NCBI GenBank assembly: GCA_037178675.1
Contig: JAYMGJ010000461.1
Coordinates: forward strand, 1 to 53,352
Direction of reading: 5' to 3'
Length of the DNA stretch: 53,352 nt
Source: Scleroderma bovista
Lineage: Eukaryota; Basidiomycota; Agaricomycetes; Boletales; Sclerodermataceae
Shown here: positions 39,791 to 51,116 of the stretch, in pieces
Layout: each line of letters starts with the position of its first letter
Numbering within the stretch: the stretch's first letter is position 1
The notes under the pieces: generated by a model
Database searches by the model: none
The model's input: the letters and a program-made list of their open reading frames with translations, nothing else
Told to the model about the DNA's origin: nothing
Translations under genes and position numbers: made by a program

Positions 39791-42226
39791 ATGCCAGGTC
39801 CCACATTACTCGACGCGATACACGATGTGTTCGCGGTACCCCTGCCAACCGCCAGTCAAGCGCACCCATTCAGCAGCTCCTCCTCTTTGATATCTTCCAG
39901 ATTACAGTCTATACTGGACACGACCTCTCAACTGAGCTATGCCCTGACGCAGCTGAGTGGGCTGGCCTTCACCGGTCAAACATCCAAGCTTGTGAGCCTC
40001 ATGAAGCAGCATGCCGCGATCTCGGCCGCCATCACCGTATCGCGCGGGGCAACAGCGAGCCTTGCCTCTAGTGACCGGTGTGTCACCTTTCCTGACACTT
40101 GTCCACCATCGCCGAACCGCCTCGCGGAATGGGGTCGCGCTCTGGGCATGGAGGCCTTTATCGACAGCTCGAGCAGTTCTTCTACGAATACAGTCGTGCT
40201 GGGGGGGAAGGTGCTGGTTCTGGATATCGATATAGACGGACACATCGTTGTGAAGACATCGTTTGTGGGTGGCAACAATATCCCAAGCAGCAAGGCTGCA
40301 GCTCCAGACCTGGACGCGTTCCTTTCGCGGGAAGTGTCCAGATGGGTGGAAGCTGCTAAGCGTGCCTCGGCAGGTGAACTTTCCTCTTCCGATATGGAGG
40401 ACCCGTCCGTGGACGCCTCGCTTCGGGCTCGCGCCTTGCAAGATCACTTGCGTTATCTCCTGACGCTGGACTCGCTCGCGACGGGCGAAGGCGAGCGTGG
40501 CATCCGGTGGTTTATGGAAGCAATGGCTGCGTATCAGTACTTTACTTCCCCTGCCATCCACCACTATCCGACTGGGTGCGTTGCTGCCATAGCATACAGC
40601 TGTCTGAAGTTTATCTCTGCAGGTCAAAGATGCAGCCTCTTGATAAAAAGCTGGCCCATCGTGCCCACCCGATACCGTACCTTGATTCACCCTCACTTTC
40701 GTTCCTCGTGTGGCTCTCACCGCTGGCATACCTTCGTCTCCTCCGGTCGTCGCCACCTGAGCAGCTGAGAAGCACATCCGGGTTGACGGATATCCCGCCC
40801 GCACACTTGAAAACCTCCCTTCTGAACAACACGGAGGGCGCAACCATCGCTGCCCTCAAACTTGTCGCATCCTCTGGGGTCTTGTCTGCTGGCGATACGC
40901 CAGAGGGTCAAAATGATCATGTTTTTCCTTGCACATCGTCCCATTCATGGGTGCTCGACTTTACCAGTGCGCCTGGCCACTCACACAGCCGGCATAATGG
41001 CGTTGTGGTGTCTCAGACGCGTATGCGTGCTATCCAGAGTGTTCTCGGTGTCGACGTGGCGGCCGACATGCTTGGGGGACCCATTGGCAGCGCACTGGGT
41101 AGCATGGGATCGTTTGGTTCTGTACCGGGGATGGGCCAGCTCGGCTTCAACGGGTTTAGTGTGCCTACTTCGCAGACAGCGTCGATGGGGAACACGTTTG
41201 ACATGAGCTGGTTGGATATGTTGGTGCGTGTATCCTCTTGGTTTGCATGGAGCATTCAAGTTCTCTTTACTTCATGGCTCACGATCTCAATGTAGCTCAA
41301 CACGGGAACGTCCGCAGAATACTACAAAGCCATATATGTATGTTCTCGATGGATACTGGATTTGTGTTCTGGCATGTTGACGACATGACAGCATTCTCCT
41401 AGCAATATGCATCCTCCACTCTGTTTGCGTGTTTTGGCCCCCCAAGAAGCGGGGTTTGTACTTGAACGGGTGCCTGTAAAGACTGCCCACCAAGTGACGC
41501 GGATCCTTGAGGTGAGCTTCGTTCGTGTCTACCGAATTGTCTCTCGAACCCGTTTGTTGCCAGATCGTTCGAGAACAGTGTTGGCTGAATGAGCTGCTGC
41601 TGATGCTTCCGTGGGAGGCAGAGACCGTATTGGGACCGACGGCTTTCTCAGCCATTCCTTTACCTCTCGCAGAGGAAACGAATGGGATGACTTCAGAAGC
41701 GTTTCTTGCATCTATTCTCGGTGGTACATTCACACCGGCGTCTATTCCGGTGTCTGTCTACCTTCCGTCTGCATCGCTTCCGCCACTGGCTCCGTCGCAG
41801 TTCGGCTTCGGTGGCCTTGGTTCGGTGTCCGGTGACCCGTCGGGTGGGGATAGCCTGTTCGGTGCTGGTGATATGGACATGGACATGGAAATCCCGGGGC
41901 TGAGCATGAGTATGAGCTCGTCGAGCATGGACATGGGCATCGATGGAGGGATGGGGATGAGCGTCGGTGGAATGGGGATCGATCTTGGTGGCCCGGGGAC
42001 TCCAGCACGGCCACCCGCCATGATCATACTGTCCAGCCCTGCAAGACCACCTGGGACGGGTCTGGTCGAGCTGCGCGCGTCGTTTGTGCAGGGGAGCGGA
42101 GGAGGAGAGTGTGGGGTGAAGATGGAATGTTTGCCTGGTGTTGAGACGAGGGGGATGGACGAGGTGGTGAGACGAGGTGGGGTCTGGGGTCTCCCGGGCA
42201 GGGTTTGGGTGAAGAGTCATCGGTAA
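39791..42226 (+). CDS. MED1: Mediator of RNA polymerase II transcription subunit 1
   Basis: Five exons: 39791-40530, 40623-41223, 41296-41337, 41392-41511, 41564-42226, joined by GT-AG introns of 92, 72, 54 and 52 nt. The frame is continuous, 721 aa. The N-terminal half has the Med1 pattern: a helical region (LSYALTQLSGLAFTGQTSKL), WGRALGMEAFID, a GGKVLVLDIDIDGHIVVKTS strand pair, LDAFLSREVSRWVEAAKRA, and LRARALQDHLRYLLTLDSLA. Later come AEYYKAIYHSPSNMHPPLCL and VTRILEIVREQCWLNELLL. A Met/Gly/Asp low-complexity stretch (DMDMDMEIPGLSMSMSSSSM) precedes the C-terminus. It should be part of the Mediator middle module, bridging activators and polymerase II in the nucleus. The hAT-like element ends just upstream, so its promoter is unusual. 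Confidence 0.75.
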
Positions 42227-42612
42227 TGTGGATAGGACAGAAGACGGGCTGCGCATCCGTGGCTGGGCCCCATCCACAGCGCACCGAGTGTATGTTGTGC
42301 TGCGGGTGTGATCCGTCGACCGCGTGATCGACGCCATATGCGAGAGATAAGCCCGTGTCCCGAAATGGAAGTGTAGCATGTGGTATGTTTGGTGTGGCTG
42401 TGTCCGCCCTCGTGTCGTCCCCGTCGTCCAACGTTGGCCTGTTTTCAGTTCTCTGTTCGCTATATTTTTTCTTTTCTTTTCTTTTTCCTTCTGTCTTCTC
42501 CGTCTCTCTTCTTCTTCTCGCTGCCCGACGTGCACGAACATCGGCTCGCTCAGACTCACGGCCGGCCTCGTCTGATCTCGACGTCCTCCTCGTCCCCCTC
42601 CCTCGAGAGCCC
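42227..42612 (+). promoter_or_regulatory. Promoter region of the kinase gene with a pyrimidine-rich tract
   Basis: The 386 bp between the MED1 stop and the kinase ATG include CTATATTTTTTC and a long T/C-rich run (about 42445-42535). Such pyrimidine tracts are common before fungal transcription starts. This argues against the longer open frame from 42355 being translated. Confidence 0.4.
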
Positions 42613-45600
42613 ATGTTGCACTGCTCAGCGCAGCTCATCTGCCCCCCCATCCAGCACAAGCCTAATATCTCTCCCCATAATGACTCCTCTCGCCTCTTCA
42701 ACAAACGCTTCCCCAAGGACACTGTCCGTCTCAGCCTGACATCCTCGCCCCAAGCCATCCCCGCCTCCCCATCCCCCGTTCCCTCTCCTCTCTCCTCTCC
42801 CCTCCCCCGCTCAGCCATCCTCCCCAAATCAGCCAGTCCCATGTCCATCCCCTCCGCTCTCTCCCCATCCGCCTCCACCCGCCATCCTCGCCCTGCCTCT
42901 CGTCCAGCCACAGCCCGCCATTCCTCCTTTGCCCCGTCCTTGATCGAAGACGTCCTTGCTCCCGGCGACATCATCGGCCCTGGCATCCCCCTCCAGGGCC
43001 ACCCCATCCGTCCCGTTTCCTCAGTCCACGACAATGCCCCCGGCATTGCTCCAGACTTCGAGGTCATCCGCAAGCTCGGCACTGGTTCCTATGCTGTCGT
43101 CTACCTCGTCCGCGAAGTCCTCTCTCGCTCCATCCCTTCCGAGGACGGCCACTGTGGCATCCTCGACCTCGGCGATGTTCCAACCACCCCATACGTATCC
43201 TATGGTCGCGAATTCGCCCTCAAGTGTCTCAGCAAGGCTAATCTCGACGAGGATGCCCTCGCTGCGCAGCTATCAGAGGTCATTTCATTTCCCCTTCCAT
43301 ATGCCTATATTCACAATCTTCTTTTTTTCTAGGTCACCATTCACCAGTCGCTCCCTCCACACCCCAACATCGTCACCCTTCACCGCACCCTCGAAACTCC
43401 CGCCTTCCTCCTTCTCCTCCTCGAGTTCGTCCCCGGCGAGGATTTGTTCTACTTCCTCGAACAGGCTCGCGACCATGTCGAACCCATCCCCTTCGCCAAC
43501 GACTCAGCTCCCGCTCGCACTCCCCCAACCCCATCCCTCCTCGCTTCTCTCGACCAACTCCTCAGCCCAACTCGTCTCCGTCTCATCGCCCGCATGTTCA
43601 CCCAGATGTGCGATGCCGTCGCAACCTGCCACGAACGCACCGTATTCCATAGGGACATCAAGCCAGAGAACTTCATCGTCACAGACGCTTTTGTCAACGG
43701 CGAACGTCGTGTCGTCGTCAAACTCACCGACTTTGGTCTCTCCACCACCGACGACGACTGCGCTGACATGGACTGCGGAAGTGCCCCCTACATGAGCTTC
43801 GAGTGCAGAAATAACCTTGCTCCCACTTACAAGCCCGCCGCTGCTGATGTCTGGTCACTAGGCATTGTTCTCATCAATATGTGCGTTCTTTCTCTTTTTT
43901 TTCCCCTCCTCTCTCATACCCAGCCAGGCTGTACCACTGCAACCCCTGGACCGACACCGCCGAAGGCGTCTGCCCATCCTTCTCTCGCTTCAGGCAGGAG
44001 GGCGCTTACTTTTTCATGCACCGCTTCACTGGCATGACTGCCACTGTCGCCGACTTTCTCACTTCTCGCGTCTTTTCTTTTCCATCGTTCTCCATGTCAC
44101 CATCGCCACCCGTCACTGCCCGCGAATTTGCTGACTGGGTCAAGGATCTTCCGGCTCACTTCTCCATCCTTCCTGCATCTCCCCTGGGTCTTGGTACTCC
44201 AAAGCCCCTTGGCCACAAACGCGTCCCCTCCACATCCTCCGCCCCCTTCGGCCATCCCCTCTCTTCCTGCCCACCCTCCCGCCGCCCCTCGTCACGTGCG
44301 GGTCTCCGTACCCCTGTATTGCATCCCAGGAGTCTTTCCGTCTCCAGGGCGCCCTCAGTGAGTGCAAGCGTGGTAGGGAGAGCCCTCGGGGCATTGGAAA
44401 CTGTAATGGATGTCGGAGACACAAGCATCGATGAGTCCGAAGTGGCCGTGGCATGTCCTCTCCGACACACCGAAGTTGGGATCAACGCCGAGATAGACGA
44501 GACCGAACCTTCCAAAGAGGCCAACCATGAGCTCCTCGAGGATGGAAGAAGTCGATCAAACAAGAAGCGCGGCAGACGTGGCGCCAGGAAAAGCAAGGCC
44601 CCCACCGCCGTCGATGGTGACAGGGACGAAACTCTCCACGTCCTTGCGATCGCGTCCCAGAGCCTCGCTAGGGAGATGAGCAACACCTCGCGCTCTTCAT
44701 CGCTGGCCGCTCCTGCCATCGTAGAGCCGTTGTCGACTACCTCGCCACTACCACCGCCCGTCATGAAAAAGGTGTCCATCTGGAAGCTCCCATTCAGCAA
44801 GGGCGGTTGCAATACTGCCAATCCTATCGACGAGCTGGCTCCAGGAACTGCTAACAACGTGTCGAGTTTGATCATGGGCCTCGACCCCACCCCCGCATTG
44901 GCGCCCGCGTCCACATCCGCCACTTATGCTTCCAGCTCGTACATGTCTTCTCTGTCCTCCTTGACGTCCCCCTCGTGTTCGTCGCTGCAGAGCCACTATC
45001 ACCACCACCAGAGCACGGCATCGGCCCACCCTTCTCCGTATACTCGCACTCCGCTGACCCCGCAACGGTCCCCTGCTGATGAGGCGACGACATGGACCCG
45101 TGGGCGCCGCCCCCAGGCTCAGACACGGCCTTACAACCCAAATACGTGGGGCCCGTCGCTCACCAATCATGGCGGGTATGGCGGGCAGCCTGGTCCTGGC
45201 TCTCCATCCAGTGCAAGGGGGGGTTCACCCCAGAGCGTGCGGAGTGGCCTCAATAGCTACGGTACAAACGGCGTTTTGGCGTCGAGCGCATCCTCGATCA
45301 CGTCCAGCTCTGGCAAATCCAATTGGCGATCTTCGGTGTCAAGCGCTGCGAGTGTATCTACGGGTGGATTCACGAGGTACAGTAATTCGAGCACGAGGAG
45401 TGTCAACACCATGGCGACGAGCGTCTCGAGCGGAAGTTGGAGGTCCCCGGGCTCGAGTGGAAGCTGTGTGAAGCAGAGCGGGCCCAGTACCAAAGGGGCT
45501 ATGGAAGGCCCTCCCGGGCTCAAGAGTAAGCGTTCTTTACTCGATTCTACTCCACAGCAAGCTAATGCTAGATAGTGTTGAATGGCGTCCCCAAGGAACT

Positions 45601-45952
45601 TGACCAGGCCCCACGGCAGCTTTACGAGGGCGACACCTATGGACAGCGCAAACGCACTCGCAAACCCAAGGATCTAAAGTTGGACACGATCAGCGAGCGG
45701 CCTCCTGGTTCTATCATTTCTTCCCCGCACCAGAAGCTGCATGCGTCCGGCCACGGCGTCGTTCATCAACGCCAGGATGCTGCCACGTCGACGACAGACC
45801 TCGATGGCACTTGTCGCGGCAGCGACAGTGCCGAATTGGGAGCTTCTACCGCGACTGCAAATGTGGGTGGAAATGATGGGACGACCCCGAGAAAGGTGCA
45901 AAAAGGCCAGATCCATGCGCTTGCAAAGATGCTGTCAGCATTTAAGAGGTAG
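42613..45952 (+). CDS. Serine/threonine protein kinase of the Ran1/Ksp1 type
   Basis: Exons 42613-43278, 43333-43880, 43928-45525, 45576-45952, with introns of 54, 47 and 50 nt; 1062 aa. A Ser/Pro-rich N-terminus precedes the kinase domain (from about residue 148): glycine loop LGTGSYAVVYLV, FALKCLSK lysine, HRDIKPENF (HRD at 328-330), DFG at 355. The activation segment is CGSAPYMSFECRNN in place of a plain APE, then VWSLGIVLINMLYHCNPW. That segment and the NPWT stretch are typical of yeast Ksp1 and fission yeast Ran1. A proline/acid-rich insert (DSAPARTPPTPSL) precedes the catalytic loop. After residue ~470 the protein is a long Ser-rich disordered tail with a basic patch (KKRGRRGARKSK). A role in nutrient or developmental signalling follows from the yeast relatives. 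The start was chosen after the pyrimidine tract. Confidence 0.8.
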
Positions 45953-48178
45953 ATGGTGAGGTGTTGCCCTTCCTTTCCGTTCGTGGAACTTATGTGTGAC
46001 AGGCTGCCTTCCGATGTTCGTTGCATGGAACACAACGCCAGTTGTGTCAAGTTTGTTGCCTTAGATTCTCGCTCTTCGCCCTCGCTGTCTATATTCCCCG
46101 CTCTTCACCTAATACCTCTTCCCTCATAGCTCTTCTCTACAACCCACATAACCTACAACTGCTATTCCTCATTCTTCCACCCCCCACGCGCGTGTCCGTT
46201 GTATTGTACGGTAGCCGGTAGCCCATCCATCCGTGTCAAATTTTGATGTGATGCTTATTCAACCACGGTGCGACATCCTATCCTTGACGATGCACGGTTA
46301 TGCTTAGGACGGTACCTGTGCAGGCTATCCCTTTTTGGTCTATCCTTCGACTCCCAATCATAGTCCACGTGCCTATCCAATCTTGTTCGCCATTTCTTAT
46401 TCTTGGCATTCGTTTTGAGTCGGGGACTCAACGTTTCACATATTCACATGGTGCTCCGTTTGTTTCACCTTCTAGGTTTCAAGTGTAGATCATCCCCATC
46501 TTTCCATACCCGCACGACCGACAAAACGCACACCCAAAAAAAAATCTGTATACGCGTCGTAAAACCCCAAACACACGCTCCTTCCTCCGTCTCTTTTTTC
46601 ACTTTTACCCCTCCAAAGCTAACCGGACTTTGTACAACCAACCCGTCGTTGCTGGTCGGTAGTCCTTCACTTTGGATTGCATTGTCGAACACACCCACAC
46701 ACAAAAAGCTCCTCACAAACATGCTAGCCCCAAACATATATATATAACTTGCACATACTGTAGAACCCTTCTGCCTATCAGCATTCGTGTTGCTGCCCTT
46801 GTACTAGTACTGGCGGCTCCCCCCAATATCGCACCCCCCTTATTTGGTCGATTGTCTAATTGATCAGCCTTGGCAGTCTCCCTGGGTGATAATCATTTGT
46901 ACAGCACGCATTGAAGGTACTAGAAAAAAGTTGTTGCTGATGGCGAACACCCTCTAAACTGCACTAGAGAACTTGGCATTTCTCAGTTCAACGGCGGTGA
47001 TCAGATATTGTTGTTGCCATGGAATCAATTAGTTTATTTGGATATAGACTAAACCCTAATAGCGCGCATTCCGAGTCCTCGTCTCAAAAATGAATCTTAC
47101 ATGTATTGTACTAGGACGCTTGATCAGCGCGGCCTATTCACGCCAGGTCACCTGGGAGTCGCATCCTCTGGCTATTTATGGCTTTTCGTCTGAGTCTGAG
47201 CGAGGTACTGGCATATGTTCAATGGGCCCATCAAACAGTTCACCGACCTGGTCGTGCCCTTGGTTGATAACATGCATCTCATCACCTTCACATCACAGTT
47301 GAGTACGAAGTAGTCTTAGTCTCAGTAAACGCGCTAGTGCTTTGGGTGAGTCACCCCATACTGCACTCCACTAACTGAGAAGTAGGTATCTAAGGCTCCC
47401 TGTGGCATACCTCTCCCCCCGGCGCACGAATGTCCCACCGGCCAGGACAGTTTAGACAAGGCCATCGTTAGAATGCAAGCTTCCTGTGATGCCCTTCCAT
47501 TAGCTCCCGGATACAAAGGAATTAGTTTTCGATAAATAGCTGCTGATAAGACGTATCAAATGAAAGACAAAGTGAGGAACACTCCCGCGTGTTCGGTGTA
47601 GAATGACCATCTGGGTTTTTACACGAGTGACGTCTTGCTGGGGTGTCCTCACTATCCTTATCCGTCGTCTCATCCATGATGGTTCTCCGGGACAGCCATG
47701 TCCCCTTTAGTCTTCTTCAGTCTCCGGTTCATGACCTGCTCTGCTTCATCATCAGGATCTTCGACAGACTTACAACTTCACTTCTTAGCAGAGGAAACAT
47801 GTTCCTAGACTAAAAAACATGCGACGAACTTGAGAGAAAGAGAACTCTAAATTTCTATACCGCTACAAGCAATTAGAAGTGCTAAGACGCGGTACCATAA
47901 GGCGGTAAGTAGGACTCAAGCAGAAGGAATGCAACAGAGATCGAAATAATAACAAAGATGACACATTTCCCTTGCAGTGAGCTTGTTAGGTGAAGGCAGA
48001 TACAACTTTAGATACATAGAATGGATGTCGATAAAAGAAAACCTATGTAGTAACTTGATGGCTAATGCACCCCGTATTTTACCAACCTACTTTCCCTGTT
48101 ACCAAGTCCCATGACTCACTATTTCTCCCTTATCCCGTGTATCACTCTCGTCCTTCCTTCCATGCCCCCCTGGCCTGA
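45953..48178. other. Intergenic region between convergent kinase and cyclin genes
   Basis: About 2.2 kb with only short shadow frames. It holds T/C-rich and CACAC-rich DNA (46440-46720) and no supported gene, repeat or RNA. It presumably contains the 3' untranslated regions of both neighbours. Confidence 0.5.
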
Positions 48179-49506
48179 CTACTCCCGACCAGCGTCTCCT
48201 ATCATGTGATCCCTCCACCCATCCCCTCCTGCTCCCCCCCACGACCTCTGCAGATCGGCAAACGCCATGTTCTGCTCGACGGTGGGCCCTTGCGAGGCCT
48301 GTGGTGTTAATGTCGCGGTATCTATGAGGATCGTCGATGCTTCCCGCGGAAGGGCCAGCGGCCGATGCGGCCGAAGCAGGCCAGGCATCGGGATCGGGGC
48401 AGACGGCGCATGGGCGGGAACAAGAGGGAGTGTCGCGTGCGTGTGTGGCAACGAAGCGGTAGGGGAAAGGGAGGCGGCAGTGGCAGTGGCAGGGGCGGGA
48501 ACGTACGGGGCCACGGGGGACGTGGCTGGCGACGGCGACGGAGACGTGGGCATGCTTTCCATGTCGCTGTCGTCCGCTGTAGATGTAGATGGTGCGTTGG
48601 CGATAGCGGAAGTGGCAGTGGGGGGTAGGTTCATGCCTTGAATGTAAAATTGTCTAGAAGAGTCTGTGCGGACGAGGTTGGTGTAGTATTCTTGGAGGAC
48701 TTCGTGTGTGCACTGTATGTAAGACGCGAGCGCACAAAGAGCGTCAGGACGGTAAAATGCGAGGGAATCTCAGTGGATTGAAAGGAGCGAAAAGGGAAGA
48801 AAGAGACATGGGGGGATCAAGCAAGGGTGTATGAAGGACGCTGACCGTTAATCTCCAGTCGATCATTCGAAGGAATTCACGTTCCAAAACATTGAGTTCC
48901 GAAACAGGGATACCGCCGACGCGGGCGTAGAGACTGTTGGTGCAAAAGGTGTCGCATAGACCTTTACTGCAGACGGTAATAGACGCGATGATGAAACGAT
49001 GGCATGTGAGGGAAGATAGCGTGAACAGGGGTGTCCTGGCACATATCTGATCGACGTAGTGTAGTGTGAGTAATAGACATGTTTTCTACGGTGAGAAGAA
49101 GGGTAAGATAAGCTATGCAACAGGCAGTGAACCGAGGCGGCCGCACTGCAGCGTTTCAGAGTGGGGGGGACGTACCTCCACTTTGGTAAATTTGATTACC
49201 CGCCTAAGATAATCCAGTACGGAGATGGAAGGGATAGCTCGCGAATGGAAGCGTGTCAAGCTTTCCCTACAGATGAAAAGATCAAGGACCTGGGGATGTT
49301 AGAAAAATAATTGAAAGGGACATACGGAAGCAAGGGTATCTGGTCATTATGAGCCATGAGTCGTTCAAGCATATCAGCTTCAGGCAAACTAATCAGATAC
49401 TGTCCGACCAAGTTCGACGCGGTTGATTACCTATAAGCAATGCAAGATTATCTATGTTTGCGTCTTCGAATGCACTGGGTAAAGCGACCCTTCCGGAGGA
49501 GTCCAT
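48179..49506 (-). CDS. Pho80/Pcl-type cyclin
   Basis: Five exons on the minus strand: 49431-49506, 49326-49377, 49176-49266, 48846-49085, 48179-48712. The introns (53, 59, 90, 133 nt) are GT-AG and the spliced frame is continuous, 330 aa. The cyclin box covers about residues 18-150: LLIADMLERLMAHNDQIPL, LTRFHSRAIPSISVLDYLRR, VIKFTKVEKTCLLLTLHYVD, LTCHRFIIASITVCSKGLCD, TNSLYARVGGIPVSELNVLE, REFLRMIDWRLT, then HEVLQEYYTNLVR. FHSRA, YARVGGI and LEREFL..IDWRL are hallmarks of Pho80-like cyclins, which partner Pho85/CDK5-type kinases in phosphate, glycogen or morphogenesis control. The last 150 residues are Ala/Pro/Thr-rich and disordered. Start chosen at MDSSGRVALP, 190 bp from the divergent ribosomal gene; an upstream in-frame ATG (49707) would overlap that gene. 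Confidence 0.8.
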
Positions 49507-49696
49507 ACACCCATTGCACTCGCAATAACCTCTCTCGATGGAAGCAGTGCAAAGACCAGCGTTTTGATTCGAGCAGCGCCACAGACCACACAACACCAAA
49601 TAAGGCTCACTGTCCTGTACAGTACATCGTCGGAGTTTGAACTTTGAGTGTGTGTGGCACTCATCCGAACTCACCGACACCCCCTGCGTCTCCACC
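49507..49696. promoter_or_regulatory. Bidirectional promoter between cyclin and RPL12
   Basis: 190 bp separate the two start codons. No TATA box is evident on either side. Any regulatory element for one gene is likely to affect the other. Confidence 0.45.
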
Positions 49697-50361
49697 ATGG
49701 CACCCAAGTTCGTGAGTAGACACGCCGAGATGGCCAGCGCACAACGACACTGACCGGCCTCTGCAGGACCCCAACGAAATCAAAATCATCTACCTGCGGG
49801 CAACAGGAGGTGAAGTCGGTGCTTCCTCTTCCCTTGCCCCCAAAATCGGTCCTTTGGGTCTGGTACGTATCCCATTGCAGAGAGCATTTCAAACCCGGTG
49901 ATCGACCATGTCTTGCAGTCGCCCAAGAAGGTCGGAGAAGATATCGCCAAGGCAACGTCGCAGTGGAAGGGTCTGCGGGTGACTGTCCAGCTCACGATCC
50001 AGAATCGGCAAGCAGCCGTTTCCGTTGTCCCCACTGCATCCTCCCTCGTTATCAAGGCCCTCAAAGGTATGTTTACCGAGATCGAGTCTCCCTTGATGTT
50101 CACGTTCTGTCTATCTACGCAGAGCCACCCCGTGACCGGAAGAAGGAGAAAAACATCAAACACTCGGGCAACGTGGCACTGGAGCAGATCATCGAGATTG
50201 CACGGACGATGAAGTCCAAGTCGCTAGCAAAGGACATGGCGGGTTGTGTGAAGGAGATTCTGGGCACGGCTCAGAGCGTGGGGTGCACAGTCGAGGGTCA
50301 GCCCCCGCACGATATCATTGATGGCATCAACTCGGGCGAGGTTGAAATACCAGACGAGTAG
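49697..50361 (+). CDS. RPL12: 60S ribosomal protein L12 (uL11)
   Basis: Four exons: 49697-49711, 49767-49862, 49919-50066, 50123-50361, with introns of 55, 56 and 56 nt. Spliced length is 165 aa, exactly the usual eukaryotic L12 size. The protein starts [20 protein letters not shown]; the motif [20 protein letters not shown] holds the N-terminal domain that contacts the GTPase-associated rRNA centre. [20 protein letters not shown] and [20 protein letters not shown] follow, and it ends VEIPDE. It acts in the large ribosomal subunit at the elongation factor binding site. A 15-nt first exon and uniform small introns are typical of basidiomycete ribosomal genes. It is divergent from the cyclin gene. 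Confidence 0.97.
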
Positions 50362-51116
50362 GCCGACGATCGCATGTTTTTATCCTTACTACTTTGGGAC
50401 TTGGTGTGCAAGGCAAGCGCTAGGATGCCCCATCTGGAACGCTGAGGGAATGAGCACCTCCGATTGGAACCTGGAAGTGATGTATTAAAAGACACCTTTT
50501 GCGCTCGCTTGCGAGCGAATGAGAGGGCTCCCTTAAAATGCAAGAGATTGTTAAATCGGTTGCTTGTGCAGACGGGGCTATTCGAAATCTGTTGATTGGT
50601 TGATTGTGTACGATCATGTGACCACTTCATGCACAACAGTGCTCCATTCCCTCAAATTATTGATATGGGAATAAGTGGACTATAATCTGTAAACCGTATT
50701 TATTAGGACTGCACCTGCACACTTGGTTGAGACAAAATGGTGTCGTGTAGCGTTTCTGGCACTAAAGGTTGTCCAACCATCTTCCAAAAAAGTTAGCAGA
50801 CCAAATGTGTATGTACTTCGGAGTTGGATGTCAATACCCAGTGAGAAGTGGACATATGCGTAGTCATGTAGTCGTATGATCCATATACTTTTTGTATGTA
50901 CTTGTATGCGTGGCTATGCGACTATGACGCCCCTACCAGCGCATAAGATTCCACGTTCAAATCACATCAATGATTGAATCGATTTGGCATTCTTCTCCGT
51001 GCAACTTCGTGTGATCGCATCGTGCATTCAACCGTTTCATTCTACGCGATGAAACAATCTGATTATCCTGCTGGTGAGTCTTGCAGTGGTTCTACCACCT
51101 TTCTCAGAATACAGCC
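50362..51116. other. Intergenic, nothing recognised
   Basis: Contains the 3' region of RPL12 and the upstream region of the transposase. No inverted repeat or CACTA-like terminus was found for that transposase, though its left end should lie here. Confidence 0.4.

Noticed and set aside
42355..42612. Longer kinase N-terminus from the ATG at 42355
   Set aside because: It would translate a T/C-rich promoter-like tract into a poly-Phe/Leu stretch; the ATG at 42613 is more plausible.
42024..43082. 352-codon minus-strand ORF across the end of MED1 and the start of the kinase
   Set aside because: It overlaps two well-supported plus-strand genes, has Arg/Gly low-complexity content and no domain.
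44156..44923. 255-codon minus-strand ORF opposite the kinase tail
   Set aside because: Shadow of the Ser-rich disordered region; no motif.
50930..50970. tRNA-like TTCAAATC word near 50953
   Set aside because: No acceptor stem or anticodon arm can be formed around it.
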